From assembly GCF_018614035.1 (NCBI RefSeq), contig NZ_JAGGPA010000034.1, positions 1 to 64,000 of the forward strand: a stretch of 64,000 bases of DNA, in the 5' to 3' direction. The notes under the pieces were generated by a model. It had not been told where the DNA came from. It was given only the letters and a program-made list of their open reading frames with translations, and made no database searches. Source of the DNA: Streptomyces sp. ISL-96. GTDB taxonomy: Bacteria; Actinomycetota; Actinomycetes; Streptomycetales; Streptomycetaceae. Within the stretch, counting starts at the first letter, position 1. The number at the start of each line of letters is the position of its first letter. Both the position numbers and the translations under genes were made by a program. This document shows, piece after piece, positions 34,761 through 43,591 of the stretch.

Positions 34761-35298
34761 GGCGACTGTGGACTCTGAGGTGGCTGTGGACTCGCAGGCA
34801 GCGGCGCGAGAGCCGGTAGAGCTCCGGAAGGTCGCGCGGGTGATCCTGCTCGACCCGGACGACCGCGCCCTGCTGATGCACGGGTACGAGCCGGAGGACC
34901 CGGCCGTCACCTGGTGGTTCACGCCGGGCGGCGGGCTGGAGGGCGACGAGACGCGCGCCGAGGCCGCGCTGCGCGAGCTGGCTGAGGAGACGGGGATCAC
35001 AGAGGTCGAGCTCGGCCCGGTGATCTGGCAGCGGCACTGCTCGTTCATGTTCGACGGGCGGCGCTGGGACCAGGACGAATGGTTCTACCTGGCCCGTACG
35101 ACGCGGACCGAGACGGTGCTGGACGGGCTGACCGGACTGGAGCTGCGGAGCGTCGCGGGGCTGAGGTGGTGGACCTCCGCCGAACTGTCCGCGACGCGTG
35201 AGACGGTGTACCCCATCAAGCTCGCCGGGCTGCTGCGTACGCTGCTCGACGAGGGTCCTCCTGGTACGCCGATGGTCTTGGCCCCGGAAGTCGCATAG
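34750..35298 (+). CDS. NUDIX hydrolase
   Basis: This 182-residue protein has an intact NUDIX box, GGGLEGDETRAEAALRELAEETGI (pattern Gx5Ex7REUxEExGU), about residues 58-80, which binds metal and hydrolyses nucleoside diphosphate-linked substrates. The GTG start at 34750 overlaps the sipZ stop; a GTG at 34768 is an alternative start. The substrate cannot be told from sequence. It is conserved after the signal peptidase cluster in Streptomyces. Confidence 0.9.
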   Translation: MDGEATVDSEVAVDSQAAAREPVELRKVARVILLDPDDRALLMHGYEPEDPAVTWWFTPGGGLEGDETRAEAALRELAEETGITEVELGPVIWQRHCSFMFDGRRWDQDEWFYLARTTRTETVLDGLTGLELRSVAGLRWWTSAELSATRETVYPIKLAGLLRTLLDEGPPGTPMVLAPEVA

Positions 35299-35353
35299 GG
35301 GCGCACGGGGCTGGCGCACAATAGGGGGACGCAAGGCTGAAGGGGAACATGCC

Positions 35354-35662
35354 ATGAGCGCCGAGGACCTCGAGAAGTACGAGACCGAGATGGAGCTGAA
35401 GCTCTACCGGGAGTACCGCGATGTCGTCGGTCTGTTCAAATACGTGATCGAGACCGAGCGGCGTTTCTACCTCACCAACGACTACGAGATGCAGGTGCAC
35501 TCGGTCCAGGGTGAGGTCTTCTTCGAAGTTTCCATGGCGGACGCCTGGGTCTGGGACATGTACAGGCCGGCCCGGTTCGTCAAGCAGGTGCGCGTGCTCA
35601 CGTTCAAGGACGTGAATATTGAGGAGCTCAACAAGAGCGATCTCGAGCTTCCGAGTGGCTGA
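35354..35662 (+). CDS. DUF2469-family protein
   Basis: This 102-residue acidic protein beginning MSAEDLEKYETEMELKLY is a highly conserved actinobacterial protein of unknown function (DUF2469). It has no signal or membrane segment. ATG 35354 follows AGGGGAA. It lies between the NUDIX gene and yraN, its usual place. Confidence 0.92.
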   Translation: MSAEDLEKYETEMELKLYREYRDVVGLFKYVIETERRFYLTNDYEMQVHSVQGEVFFEVSMADAWVWDMYRPARFVKQVRVLTFKDVNIEELNKSDLELPSG

Positions 35663-35745
35663 CTTTTCCACAACTGACGGGTTGTCCACCAAGATCCACT
35701 AGTTGGCGGTGATCGCGGCACATTCGGTTCCGGAGGTGGAACCGG

Positions 35746-36114
35746 ATGAACGCGAAGAATGCCACAGGAGCACTCGGCCGGTACGGCGAGGATCTCGCGG
35801 TGCGCAGGCTGGTCGAGGCCGGAATGACCGTCCTGGAGCGCAACTGGCGCTGCCGCGCGGGAGAGATCGACATCGTCGCCCGGGACGGCGACGCACTGGT
35901 CGTCTGCGAGGTCAAGACCCGCAGAGCCGGACCGTTCGAGCACCCGATGCAGGCCGTCAGGACCACGAAGGCAGAGCGGCTGCGCCGCCTCGCCGAGCGC
36001 TGGACGCACGAGCACGGAGGACCCCCGCCGGGCGGGGTGCGTATCGACCTTGTCGGGGTGGTGCTGCCCCGGCGCGGGGCGCCCGTCGTCGAGCATGCGC
36101 GGGGGGTGGCGTGA
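35746..36114 (+). CDS. yraN: YraN/UPF0102 endonuclease-fold protein
   Basis: This 122-residue protein has the restriction-endonuclease-like core of the UPF0102 family: GRYGEDLAVRRLVEAG, RNWRCRAGEIDIVARD and VCEVKTRR, where GEID and ExK resemble the PD-(D/E)xK catalytic set. Function is unproven, but it is linked with comM and dprA, suggesting a DNA-processing role. The stop overlaps the next start. Confidence 0.93.
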   Translation: MNAKNATGALGRYGEDLAVRRLVEAGMTVLERNWRCRAGEIDIVARDGDALVVCEVKTRRAGPFEHPMQAVRTTKAERLRRLAERWTHEHGGPPPGGVRIDLVGVVLPRRGAPVVEHARGVA

Positions 36115-37742
36115 TGGGGTTCGCGCGCACGTGCTCGGTGGCCCTGGTCGGCGTCGAGGGTGTGGTGGTGGAGGTCCAGGCGGACCTCGAGCCGGGAGTG
36201 GCCGCCTTCACGCTGGTGGGGCTGCCGGACAAGAGCCTGGTCGAGAGCCGGGACCGGGTGCGGGCGGCGGTGGTCAACTCCGGCGCGGACTGGCCGCAGA
36301 AGAAGCTCACCGTGGGGCTCAGCCCGGCCTTCGTGCCCAAGAGCGGCAGTGGGTTCGATCTGGCCGTCGCCGTGGCCGTGCTGGGGGCGGCGGAGCGTAT
36401 CGATCCCAGGGAGATCGCCGATCTCGTGATGATCGGGGAGCTGGGACTCGACGGGCGGGTCCGGCCGGTACGCGGCATCCTGCCGGCCGTCCTCGCCGCG
36501 GCCGAGGCCGGGTACCGGCAGGTCGTCGTACCGGAACAGACGGCGGCGGAGGCCGGGTTGGTGCCCGGGGTCTCGGTTCTCGGCGTGCGGAGCCTGCGCC
36601 AGCTCATCGCCGTACTCACCGGGGCCGAAGTGCCGGAGGAGGCGCGGGACGAGGAAGGGCGGCCCGACGCGATGCTCGCGGGGCTGATGGTGCCGGGCGC
36701 GGGGGTGGGGACCGGGCTGGCCATCGGTGACCGAGGGGGCGGGGGTGACGGCGGCCCGGACCTCGCGGACGTCGCGGGGCAGCACGCGGCCCGTACGGCC
36801 CTTGAGGTCGCTGCCGCGGGTGGCCACCATCTGCTGCTCCACGGGCCGCCGGGCGCGGGCAAAACGATGCTGGCGGAGCGGATGCCGGCCGTCCTGCCGC
36901 CGCTGACCAGGCAGGAGTCGCTGGAGGTGACCGCCGTGCACTCGGTGGCGGGCATCCTGCCGCCCGGCGAGCCGCTGGTCAGGACAGCGCCGTACTGCGC
37001 CCCGCACCATTCGGCGACGATGCAGTCGCTGGTGGGCGGCGGCAACGGACTGCCGAGGCCGGGAGCTGTCTCGCTGGCGCACCGCGGGATTCTCTTCCTG
37101 GACGAGGCTCCGGAATTCAGCGGGCGGGCACTGGACTCCTTGCGCCAGCCGCTGGAGTCCGGGCATGTGGTGGTGGCGCGCAGCGGGGGTGTGGTGCGGC
37201 TGCCGGCCCGGTTCCTCATGGTGCTGGCGGCCAATCCGTGCCCGTGCGGACGGCACACCCTGAACGGCTCGGGGTGCGAGTGCCCGCCGTCGGTGATCCG
37301 CAAGTACCAGGCGCGGCTGTCGGGGCCGCTGCTGGACCGGGTCGACCTGCGGGTGGGCGTGGAGCCGGTGCAGCGGGCGGATCTGCTGGGCCAGGGCGGT
37401 CGGGGGGAGACGACGGCGGTGGTCGCGGAGCGGGTGCGGGAAGCGAGGGCGCGGGCAGCGGCGCGGCTGGAGGGCACCCCGTGGAACACGAACAGTGACG
37501 TGCCGGGGCATGAGCTGCGTACGCGCTGGCATCCGGCGGCCGGTGCCCTCGGCGCGGCGGAGCGGGACATGGAACGCGGGCTGCTGACGGCCCGTGGCCT
37601 CGACAGGGTGCTGCGCGTCGCCTGGACCGTCGCCGACCTGGCTGGCTGCGACCGTCCCGGCGAACGCCATGTCGATCTGGCGCTGGAACTGCGTACGGGG
37701 ATCGCGCGGGGCGCGCCTGCGCTGATGGGAGGGGCGGGATGA
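36114..37742 (+). CDS. comM: ComM/YifB-family Mg-chelatase-like AAA+ ATPase
   Basis: The product has 542 residues. An N-terminal ChlI-type domain (MGFARTCSVALVGVEGVVVEV) is followed by an AAA+ module with Walker A HGPPGAGKTM, Walker B ILFLDEAPEFSG and a zinc-like cluster NPCPCGRHT...CECPP, then a Mg-chelatase C-terminal helical domain. ComM relatives are hexameric helicases aiding integration of DNA during transformation. ATG 36114 overlaps the yraN stop. Streptomycetes are not known for natural competence, so its role may be in conjugation or repair. Confidence 0.93.
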   Translation: MGFARTCSVALVGVEGVVVEVQADLEPGVAAFTLVGLPDKSLVESRDRVRAAVVNSGADWPQKKLTVGLSPAFVPKSGSGFDLAVAVAVLGAAERIDPREIADLVMIGELGLDGRVRPVRGILPAVLAAAEAGYRQVVVPEQTAAEAGLVPGVSVLGVRSLRQLIAVLTGAEVPEEARDEEGRPDAMLAGLMVPGAGVGTGLAIGDRGGGGDGGPDLADVAGQHAARTALEVAAAGGHHLLLHGPPGAGKTMLAERMPAVLPPLTRQESLEVTAVHSVAGILPPGEPLVRTAPYCAPHHSATMQSLVGGGNGLPRPGAVSLAHRGILFLDEAPEFSGRALDSLRQPLESGHVVVARSGGVVRLPARFLMVLAANPCPCGRHTLNGSGCECPPSVIRKYQARLSGPLLDRVDLRVGVEPVQRADLLGQGGRGETTAVVAERVREARARAAARLEGTPWNTNSDVPGHELRTRWHPAAGALGAAERDMERGLLTARGLDRVLRVAWTVADLAGCDRPGERHVDLALELRTGIARGAPALMGGAG

Positions 37743-38959
37743 ACGGGGGAGCGGGCGAGGAGACGGCGGAGGGAACGGCGGAGGGGGCGGTTGGCGGCGT
37801 GGGGGACCTGGAGCGGCTGGCGAGGGCGGCGTTGACGCGGGTCATCGAGCCCGGGGACGAGGTGGGCGGGCGGTGGCTTCGGGAGTGCGGGGCGGTGGAG
37901 CTGATGCGCAGGCTCACCTCGCTCGATTTCGACGAAGCGGCCGAGGTGCTGACCGGCGTGACGGGCAAGTGGCTCGGCGGCTACCGGATGCGGGCGGCGG
38001 CCGCCGACCCCGCGCGGGACCTGGCGGCAGTTGCGGAGGTCGGCGGCCGCTTCGTCTGCCCCGGCGACGAGGAGTGGCCCGGGCAGCTCGACGACCTGGG
38101 GGACGGCAGACCGGTCGGGCTGTGGGTGCGGGGGCGGCCGCATCTGCGGATGTGGGCGCTGCGGTCCGTCGCCCTCGTCGGGGCCCGGGCCTGCACGTCG
38201 TACGGCGCGCACATGGCGGCGTCACTGGGAGCCGGACTCGCGGAGCGGGGCTGGGTCGTGGTGTCCGGGGCGGCGTTCGGCGTTGACGGCGCCGCCCATC
38301 GGGGGGTGCTGGCCGCAGGGGGCGCCACCGTGGCGGTGCTGGCGTGCGGGGTCGACGTGGTGTATCCGCGCGGGCACGCGGAGTTGATCGGACGTATCGC
38401 GGAGCAGGGGCTGGTCGTCGGGGAGCTGCCGCCCGGAGGTCATCCCACAGCCAGCCGGTTCATCCTCAGGAACCGGGTGATCGCGGCCCTGACCAGGGGC
38501 ACCGTCGTCGTGGAGGCGGAGTACCGCAGTGGCTCACTGGTCACGGCGCGCAGCGCGCAGCGGCTCGGGCGTTTCACGATGGGCGTGCCGGGCCCCGCCA
38601 CCAGTGGACTCTCGGCCGGCGTGCACGAACTTCTGCGGGGCGAGGGCGTGCTGGTCACCGACGCCGCGGAGGTCGTGGAGCTGGTCGGGGACATCGGCGA
38701 TCTGGCCCCGGCGCGCCGGGGGCCCGTACTGCCGAGGGATCTGCTGGATCCGGTCGCGGCACTCGTACTGGAGTCCCTGCCGGCCCGGGGCTCCGTCGAC
38801 GCGCGCGGCGTCGCCCGAGGAGCGGGGACCACCCCCGACGACGCACTCGGCAAGCTGTACGAACTGCACTCCTTGGGGTTCGTTGAACGGCGGGGTGACG
38901 GCTGGCAGTTGACGCCCGGTGCCATACACCATGCGAACGTGCGGCGAGGCGGTACTTGA
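37739..38959 (+). CDS. dprA: DNA-processing protein DprA
   Basis: This 406-residue protein has an N-terminal helical part, the DprA Rossmann domain (LVGARACTSYG, VVVSGAAFGVDGAAHRG, GELPPGGHPTASRFILRNR) and a C-terminal winged helix (about 325-400). DprA loads RecA on incoming single-stranded DNA. The ATG overlaps the comM stop (ATGA). It ends the yraN-comM-dprA operon. Confidence 0.95.
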   Translation: MNGGAGEETAEGTAEGAVGGVGDLERLARAALTRVIEPGDEVGGRWLRECGAVELMRRLTSLDFDEAAEVLTGVTGKWLGGYRMRAAAADPARDLAAVAEVGGRFVCPGDEEWPGQLDDLGDGRPVGLWVRGRPHLRMWALRSVALVGARACTSYGAHMAASLGAGLAERGWVVVSGAAFGVDGAAHRGVLAAGGATVAVLACGVDVVYPRGHAELIGRIAEQGLVVGELPPGGHPTASRFILRNRVIAALTRGTVVVEAEYRSGSLVTARSAQRLGRFTMGVPGPATSGLSAGVHELLRGEGVLVTDAAEVVELVGDIGDLAPARRGPVLPRDLLDPVAALVLESLPARGSVDARGVARGAGTTPDDALGKLYELHSLGFVERRGDGWQLTPGAIHHANVRRGGT

Positions 38960-39199
38960 CCAGCGGCATTCGGGTGAAAAGGTACTGGTGATGACCTTCT
39001 CAGCCCTCCCGGACCGCTTCCCGGGGCTGTCGTACACGATGACGGCCCCGGGGCTGTCTGTGCCTCACGGCGTTCATCTTGAAGGGGGGCATCCCATATC
39101 CTGCGCGGACTGCGACACCTCAGTCACGCTACGCTCACGAGGTTCCCGCCCAGACGCATGATCCCCCCGACGTCACAGCAGAACGGCTCAAGGCAACGC

Positions 39200-40036
39200 A
39201 TGCCCCAGCACACCTCCGGGTCTGACCGCGCGGCAGTGCCACACGCGGCGCGTGGCAGCGTGCGGCCCGCCGCACCCTCGTCGCTCGACGAGTTGTGGCG
39301 GTCGTACAAGACCACGGGCGACGAGCGGCTGCGGGAGCAGCTGATCCTGCACTACTCGCCGCTGGTGAAGTACGTCGCGGGGCGGGTGAGCGTCGGGCTG
39401 CCGCCCAATGTCGAGCAGGCCGACTTCGTCTCCTCCGGGGTCTTCGGGCTCATCGACGCCATTGAGAAGTTCGACATCGAGCGGTCGATCAAGTTCGAGA
39501 CCTACGCGATCACGCGCATCCGCGGCGCCATGATCGACGAACTGCGGGCGCTGGACTGGATCCCGCGTTCGGTGCGGCAGAAGGCAAAGGCGGTCGAGCG
39601 CGCCTACACGACGCTGGAGGCGCAGTTGCGCCGTACGCCCACCGAGAGCGAAGTCGCCTCGGAGATGGGCATCCTGCTCGAAGAACTGCACGCTGTTTTC
39701 AGCCAGTTGTCGCTGGCGAACGTCGTCGCCCTGGAGGAGTTGCTGCACGCCGGGGGTGAGGGCGGCGACCGGCTGAGTCTCATGGACACGCTGGAGGACA
39801 CGCACGCCGACAACCCGGTCGAGGTGGCCGAGGACCGGGAGTTGCGCCGGCTGCTGGCCCGGGCGATCAATACGCTGCCCGAGCGGGAGAAGACCGTGGT
39901 CACGCTGTACTACTACGAGGGCCTCACGCTGGCAGAGATCGGCAATGTGCTCGGGGTCACCGAGAGCCGGGTCAGTCAGATCCACACGAAATCGGTCCTC
40001 CAGCTGAGGGCGAAGCTGGCCGACGCGGGGCGTTGA
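39200..40036 (+). CDS. whiG: Sporulation sigma factor WhiG
   Basis: This 278-residue FliA/SigD-type sigma factor starts aerial-hyphal sporulation in Streptomyces. It has region 2 (PLVKYVAGRV, GLIDAIEKFD, FETYAITRIRGAMIDELR), region 3 (RTPTESEVASEMG) and region 4 (LPEREKTVVTLYYYEGLTLAEIG, ESRVSQIHTKSV). ATG 39200 gives the usual PQHTSGSDRAA N-terminus and has AAGG upstream; the frame from 39158 is longer. The 240-bp gap before it should hold its promoter. Confidence 0.96.
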   Translation: MPQHTSGSDRAAVPHAARGSVRPAAPSSLDELWRSYKTTGDERLREQLILHYSPLVKYVAGRVSVGLPPNVEQADFVSSGVFGLIDAIEKFDIERSIKFETYAITRIRGAMIDELRALDWIPRSVRQKAKAVERAYTTLEAQLRRTPTESEVASEMGILLEELHAVFSQLSLANVVALEELLHAGGEGGDRLSLMDTLEDTHADNPVEVAEDRELRRLLARAINTLPEREKTVVTLYYYEGLTLAEIGNVLGVTESRVSQIHTKSVLQLRAKLADAGR

Positions 40037-40111
40037 CCCCGGCGCTGAATCGTCCCTGCCGCGCTCGTTGTGTCGACCGTTGTGTCGTCCGTCGCGTCGT
40101 CCATTACGTCG

Positions 40112-41272
40112 TCATCCGGGCGGCTCATCCGTAGAGTGGGACCGTGCCAAGGATTCGAGCGGCCTCGGTGGCCGAGCACCGGACAATGCAGCGCGGCGCC
40201 CTGCTGGACGCCGCCCGCTCCCTGCTGTCCGAAGGCGGTACGGAAGCGCTGACCTTCCCCGCCCTCGCTGAGCGCACCGGGCTCGCCCGGTCGTCCGTGT
40301 ACGAGTACTTCCGATCGCGGGCCTCTGTGGTCGAGGAGCTGTGCGCGGTCGACTTCCCGGTTTGGGCCGCGGAGGTCGAGAACGCCATGGAGTCGGCCGA
40401 TACCCCGGCGGGCAAGGTCGAGGCGTATGTACGGGCGCAGCTGGTTCTGGTCGGCGACCGGCGGCACCGGGCCGTGGTCGCGATCTCCGCGAGCGAGCTG
40501 GACGCTGGTGCGCGGGAGAAGATCCGCGCTGCGCACGGTGGGCTGGTGACGATGATCGTGGAGGCGCTCGGTGCGCTGGGGAGCGAGCAGCCTCGGCTCG
40601 CGGCGATGATGCTCCAGGGGGTTGTCGACGCTGCGGTGCGGCGTATTGAGCTTGGTGCGGCGGAGGATCCGGGCGTGATCGCGGATACGGCTGTGGCGAT
40701 GGCGCTGCACGGAGTGCAGGGCTGACGGCTCGCGCCTGCGGCGGGCTCTTTCTCCACCCCGCCCCTGCTTCCGGGACGCCGAAGACGGGGAGCAGGCGTG
40801 GTGGGGCTCGGTGGAGCAGGTGGTCCGGCAGCAGCGTCAGTGGGTTCAGGTAGGTGTTGCCTCGGAGCAGGCCCCAGTGCAGGCAGGTTGTCGGGCAGTG
40901 GGACGGGCCGGGCTGGAGTACGGCCACCACTTGGCCCTCGGATACCTCGTCGCCCTTCGCTACCAGCGCGCGCACCGGTTCGTACGTCGTGCGCAGGGGT
41001 GGGTCGCCCGTGTCCGGCAGGGTGATGGACAGGACTCCGCGTCCGGCCACCGGGCCCGCGAAAGAGACCCGGCCGGCGGTCGCCGCCCGTACCGGATCAC
41101 CCGGCGTGGCCGCCAGGTCTGCGCCGCGGTGGCCCGCCGCGTAGGGGGACGGGGGCGGCTCCCAGGCGCGTAGGACCAGGGGGCGCTCGCCCACCGGCCA
41201 CACCGCCGCCTCCGGGAGCCGGGTGGACATCGCGGTCATGAGGATCAGTACCAGCGCAGTCATGGGGTGCAT
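40112..41272 (-). CDS. M23-family peptidase with abnormal antisense C-terminal extension
   Basis: The first 150 or so residues are a normal M23/LytM-type module: a short N-terminal signal-like segment (MTALVLILMTAMSTRL), then YAAGHRGADLAATPGDPVRAATAGRVSFAGPV and LQPGPSHCPTTCLHWGLL with the HxG-type metal site. After about residue 170 the frame has no stop and runs 600 bp antisense through the complete TetR gene, giving a Pro/Arg/Ser-rich tail to residue 386. The change coincides with a fragment of a dispersed intergenic repeat at about 40738-40777. Either the native stop was lost, or a frameshift or sequence error is present. The tail is unlikely to be functional. Confidence 0.65.
   Translation of the reverse strand: MHPMTALVLILMTAMSTRLPEAAVWPVGERPLVLRAWEPPPSPYAAGHRGADLAATPGDPVRAATAGRVSFAGPVAGRGVLSITLPDTGDPPLRTTYEPVRALVAKGDEVSEGQVVAVLQPGPSHCPTTCLHWGLLRGNTYLNPLTLLPDHLLHRAPPRLLPVFGVPEAGAGWRKSPPQARAVSPALRAAPSPQPYPRSRPDPPPHQAQYAAPQRRQPPGASSPRAEAARSPAHRAPPRSSSPAHRAQRGSSPAHQRPARSRRSRPRPGAAGRRPEPAAPVHTPRPCPPGYRPTPWRSRPPRPKPGSRPRTAPRPQRPAIGSTRTRTTGRARCAQRGRGRSALPYRLRTAGSGRRPAGRRAALSGARPPRPLESLARSHSTDEPPG
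40132..40146 (+). promoter_or_regulatory. Candidate leaderless promoter of the TetR gene
   Basis: TAGAGT (40132-40137) fits TANNNT and ends 6 nt before the GTG start at 40144, where no ribosome-binding site can fit. It is the same arrangement as before smc. Confidence 0.45.
40144..40725 (+). CDS. TetR-family transcriptional regulator
   Basis: This 193-residue protein has an N-terminal TetR helix-turn-helix (about 14-60, ALTFPALAERTGLARSSVYEYF) and an all-helical ligand domain. The target and ligand are unknown. The GTG start seems leaderless. The whole gene is overlapped on the minus strand by the open frame of the convergent peptidase gene. Confidence 0.85.
   Translation: MPRIRAASVAEHRTMQRGALLDAARSLLSEGGTEALTFPALAERTGLARSSVYEYFRSRASVVEELCAVDFPVWAAEVENAMESADTPAGKVEAYVRAQLVLVGDRRHRAVVAISASELDAGAREKIRAAHGGLVTMIVEALGALGSEQPRLAAMMLQGVVDAAVRRIELGAAEDPGVIADTAVAMALHGVQG
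40738..40777. repeat. Short copy of a dispersed intergenic repeat
   Basis: GCGGCGGGCTCTTTCTCCACCCCGCCCCTGCTTCCGGG-like sequence resembles the first part of the element at 17251-17300 (GGAGGCTTGTTCCCCACCCCGCCCCTTCCCG). It lies between the TetR stop and the M23 domain, exactly where the peptidase frame becomes abnormal. Confidence 0.5.
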
Positions 41273-41551
41273 GACCGAACGGTCGCGTGATCGGGCGATT
41301 CGTGGGGATCATGGCCCCGATCTGTGGATTGGCGGCCGGTTGTGGACATCGCCGTCACCCGGCACCGCATAGGTCCCGTACACTTCTTGTGGCGATCCGG
41401 GTCACCGGGTCGACTTCGCACGCCCCGCCACCACGCCCTCTCTGCGGTCGGTGGCCGCGCCGCTCGGTCCCTCGTGGCACGGCGCATGGGGCGTCAGGCG
41501 TGACCGCAATCCTGCGGTCGCGGCAAACCGAGTAACTCAAGGAGTACGGCC

Positions 41552-42487
41552 ATGGCCGTCGTCACGATGCGGGAGCTGCTGGAAAGCGGCGTCCACTTCG
41601 GTCACCAGACCCGTCGTTGGAACCCGAAGATGAAGCGATTCATCTTCACGGAGCGCAACGGCATCTACATCATTGACCTGCTCCAGTCGCTGTCGTACAT
41701 CGACCGCGCCTACGAGTTCGTCAAGGAGACCGTCGCCCACGGCGGCTCCATCATGTTCGTCGGCACCAAGAAGCAGGCGCAGGAAGCGATCGCCGAGCAG
41801 GCGACGCGCGTGGGCATGCCCTACGTCAACCAGCGCTGGCTCGGCGGCATGCTGACCAACTTCTCCACCGTCTACAAGCGCCTTCAGCGTCTGAAGGAGC
41901 TTGAGCAGATCGACTTCGAGGATGTGGCCGCGTCCGGCCTCACCAAGAAGGAGCTCCTGGTCCTCTCCCGCGAGAAGATCAAGCTGGAGAAGACCCTTGG
42001 CGGTATCCGCGAGATGTCCAAGGTGCCCAGCGCCGTCTGGATCGTGGACACCAAGAAGGAGCACATCGCCGTCGGTGAGGCGCGCAAGCTCCACATCCCG
42101 GTCGTCGCGATCCTCGACACCAACTGTGACCCCGACGAGGTCGACTACAAGATCCCGGGCAACGACGACGCGATCCGCTCCGTCACCCTGCTCACCCGCG
42201 TGATCGCCGACGCCGTCGCCGAGGGCCTCATCGCCCGTTCCGGCGCCGCCACTGGCGACCAGAAGCCGGGCGAGAAGGCCGCTGCCGAGCCGCTCGCCGA
42301 GTGGGAGCGCGACCTGCTCGAGGGCGACAAGAAGGCTGACGAGGCTGCTCCGGCCGCCGACGCCGCCGCCGCAGAGGCCCCGGCTGCCGCCGAGGCCGAG
42401 GCCGAGGAGACGGCTGCCGCTCCGGCCGCCGACGCCGAGAAGGCCGACGAGGCCGCTGCCCCGGCCGCCGAGGCCGAGCAGGCCTGA
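41552..42487 (+). CDS. rpsB: 30S ribosomal protein S2
   Basis: This 311-residue protein starts AVVTMRELLESGVHFGHQTR and contains FVGTKKQAQEAI and the RWLGGMLTN box diagnostic of S2. The core ends near residue 235; the remaining tail is an Ala/Glu-rich extension. ATG 41552 follows AAGGAG. A 279-bp gap upstream should contain its promoter and leader. A strong hairpin separates it from tsf. Confidence 0.97.
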   Translation: MAVVTMRELLESGVHFGHQTRRWNPKMKRFIFTERNGIYIIDLLQSLSYIDRAYEFVKETVAHGGSIMFVGTKKQAQEAIAEQATRVGMPYVNQRWLGGMLTNFSTVYKRLQRLKELEQIDFEDVAASGLTKKELLVLSREKIKLEKTLGGIREMSKVPSAVWIVDTKKEHIAVGEARKLHIPVVAILDTNCDPDEVDYKIPGNDDAIRSVTLLTRVIADAVAEGLIARSGAATGDQKPGEKAAAEPLAEWERDLLEGDKKADEAAPAADAAAAEAPAAAEAEAEETAAAPAADAEKADEAAAPAAEAEQA

Positions 42488-42507
42488 CACCCGTCACGGT
42501 TGACGAC

Positions 42508-42542
42508 GGCGGGGGAGGGTGCGACGAGCGCCCGCCCCCGCC
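42508..42542 (+). terminator. GC-rich hairpin between rpsB and tsf
   Basis: Fifteen-nt arms (GGCGGGGGAGGGTGC and GCGCCCGCCCCCGCC) pair with one mismatch and one G-U pair around a 5-nt loop. No T-run follows, so it probably acts as an attenuator that sets the rpsB to tsf ratio. Confidence 0.55.
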
Positions 42543-42588
42543 GCCACCCGTAGATCTTCGCTTCGACTTCGAGAGAGATTCACAAATC

Positions 42589-43434
42589 ATGGCGAACTAC
42601 ACCGCCGCGGACGTCAAGAAGCTTCGTGAGCTCACCGGCGCCGGCATGATGGACTGCAAGAAGGCGCTCGACGAGTCCGACGGCAACGTCGACAAAGCCG
42701 TCGAGGCACTGCGCATCAAGGGCCAGAAGGGCGTCGCCAAGCGCGAAGGCCGTTCTGCCGAGAACGGTGCCGTCGTCTCCCTCATCTCCGAGGACAAGAC
42801 CTCCGGCGTCCTGCTCGAGCTGAAGTGCGAGACGGACTTCGTCGCCAAGGGTGACAAGTTCCAGGCCGTCGCCAACACGCTCGCCGAGCACGTCGCCAAG
42901 ACGTCCCCGGCCGATGTCGAGGCGCTGCTGTCCTCCGAGATCGAGCCCGGCAAGACCGTCCAGGCGTACGTCGACGAGGCCAACGCCAACCTCGGCGAGA
43001 AGATCGTCCTGGACCGCTTCGCGCAGTTCACCGGCGGTTACGTCGCGGCGTACATGCACCGCACCATGCCCGACCTTCCGCCGCAGGTCGGCGTCCTGGT
43101 CGAGCTGGACAAGGAGACCGACGAGGCCGCAGCGATCGCGAAGGATGTCGCTCAGCACATCACCGCGTTCTCGCCGAAGTACCTGAACCGCGACGAGGTC
43201 CCGGCGGAGATCGTCGAGAACGAGCGTCGCGTTGCCGAGGCCACCTCCCGCGAGGAGGGCAAGCCCGAGGCCGCCCTGCCGAAGATCGTCGAAGGCCGTG
43301 TCAACGGCTTCTTCAAGGACGTCGTCGTGCTCGAGCAGCCGTTCGCCAAGGACAACAAGAAGTCCGTCCAGAAGGTTCTGGACGAGGCCGGCGTCACGCT
43401 GAAGCGCTTCGCGCGCATCCGCGTCGGCGGCTGA
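42589..43434 (+). CDS. tsf: Translation elongation factor Ts
   Basis: This 281-residue guanine-exchange factor for EF-Tu has the N-terminal UBA-like domain with VKKLRELTGAGMMDCKKAL, the conserved ELKCETDFVAK segment and the C-terminal dimerisation half. ATG 42589 has GAGAGA-like sequence upstream. It forms the usual pair with rpsB. Confidence 0.97.
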   Translation: MANYTAADVKKLRELTGAGMMDCKKALDESDGNVDKAVEALRIKGQKGVAKREGRSAENGAVVSLISEDKTSGVLLELKCETDFVAKGDKFQAVANTLAEHVAKTSPADVEALLSSEIEPGKTVQAYVDEANANLGEKIVLDRFAQFTGGYVAAYMHRTMPDLPPQVGVLVELDKETDEAAAIAKDVAQHITAFSPKYLNRDEVPAEIVENERRVAEATSREEGKPEAALPKIVEGRVNGFFKDVVVLEQPFAKDNKKSVQKVLDEAGVTLKRFARIRVGG

Positions 43435-43518
43435 GTCCGTACGCGATCGACCCAAGACCCCGATAGGGTCTGACGCAGTCGTCCGCGTGCGCGCCGGACG
43501 ACCGCAGATCTGACGAGG

Positions 43519-43570
43519 AGGCCATTGCCGTGAGGGAACCGCGAGGATCCACCGGCAATGGCCTTCTTCG
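43519..43570 (+). terminator. Hairpin between tsf and pyrH
   Basis: AGGCCATTGCCG (43519-43530) and CGGCAATGGCCT (43553-43564) are exact complements around a 22-nt loop and are followed by TCTTCG. The stem ends 28 nt before the pyrH start, so it may act as terminator for rpsB-tsf or as attenuator for pyrH. Confidence 0.7.
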
Positions 43571-43591
43571 TATGTGCACGAGGAGATCTCC

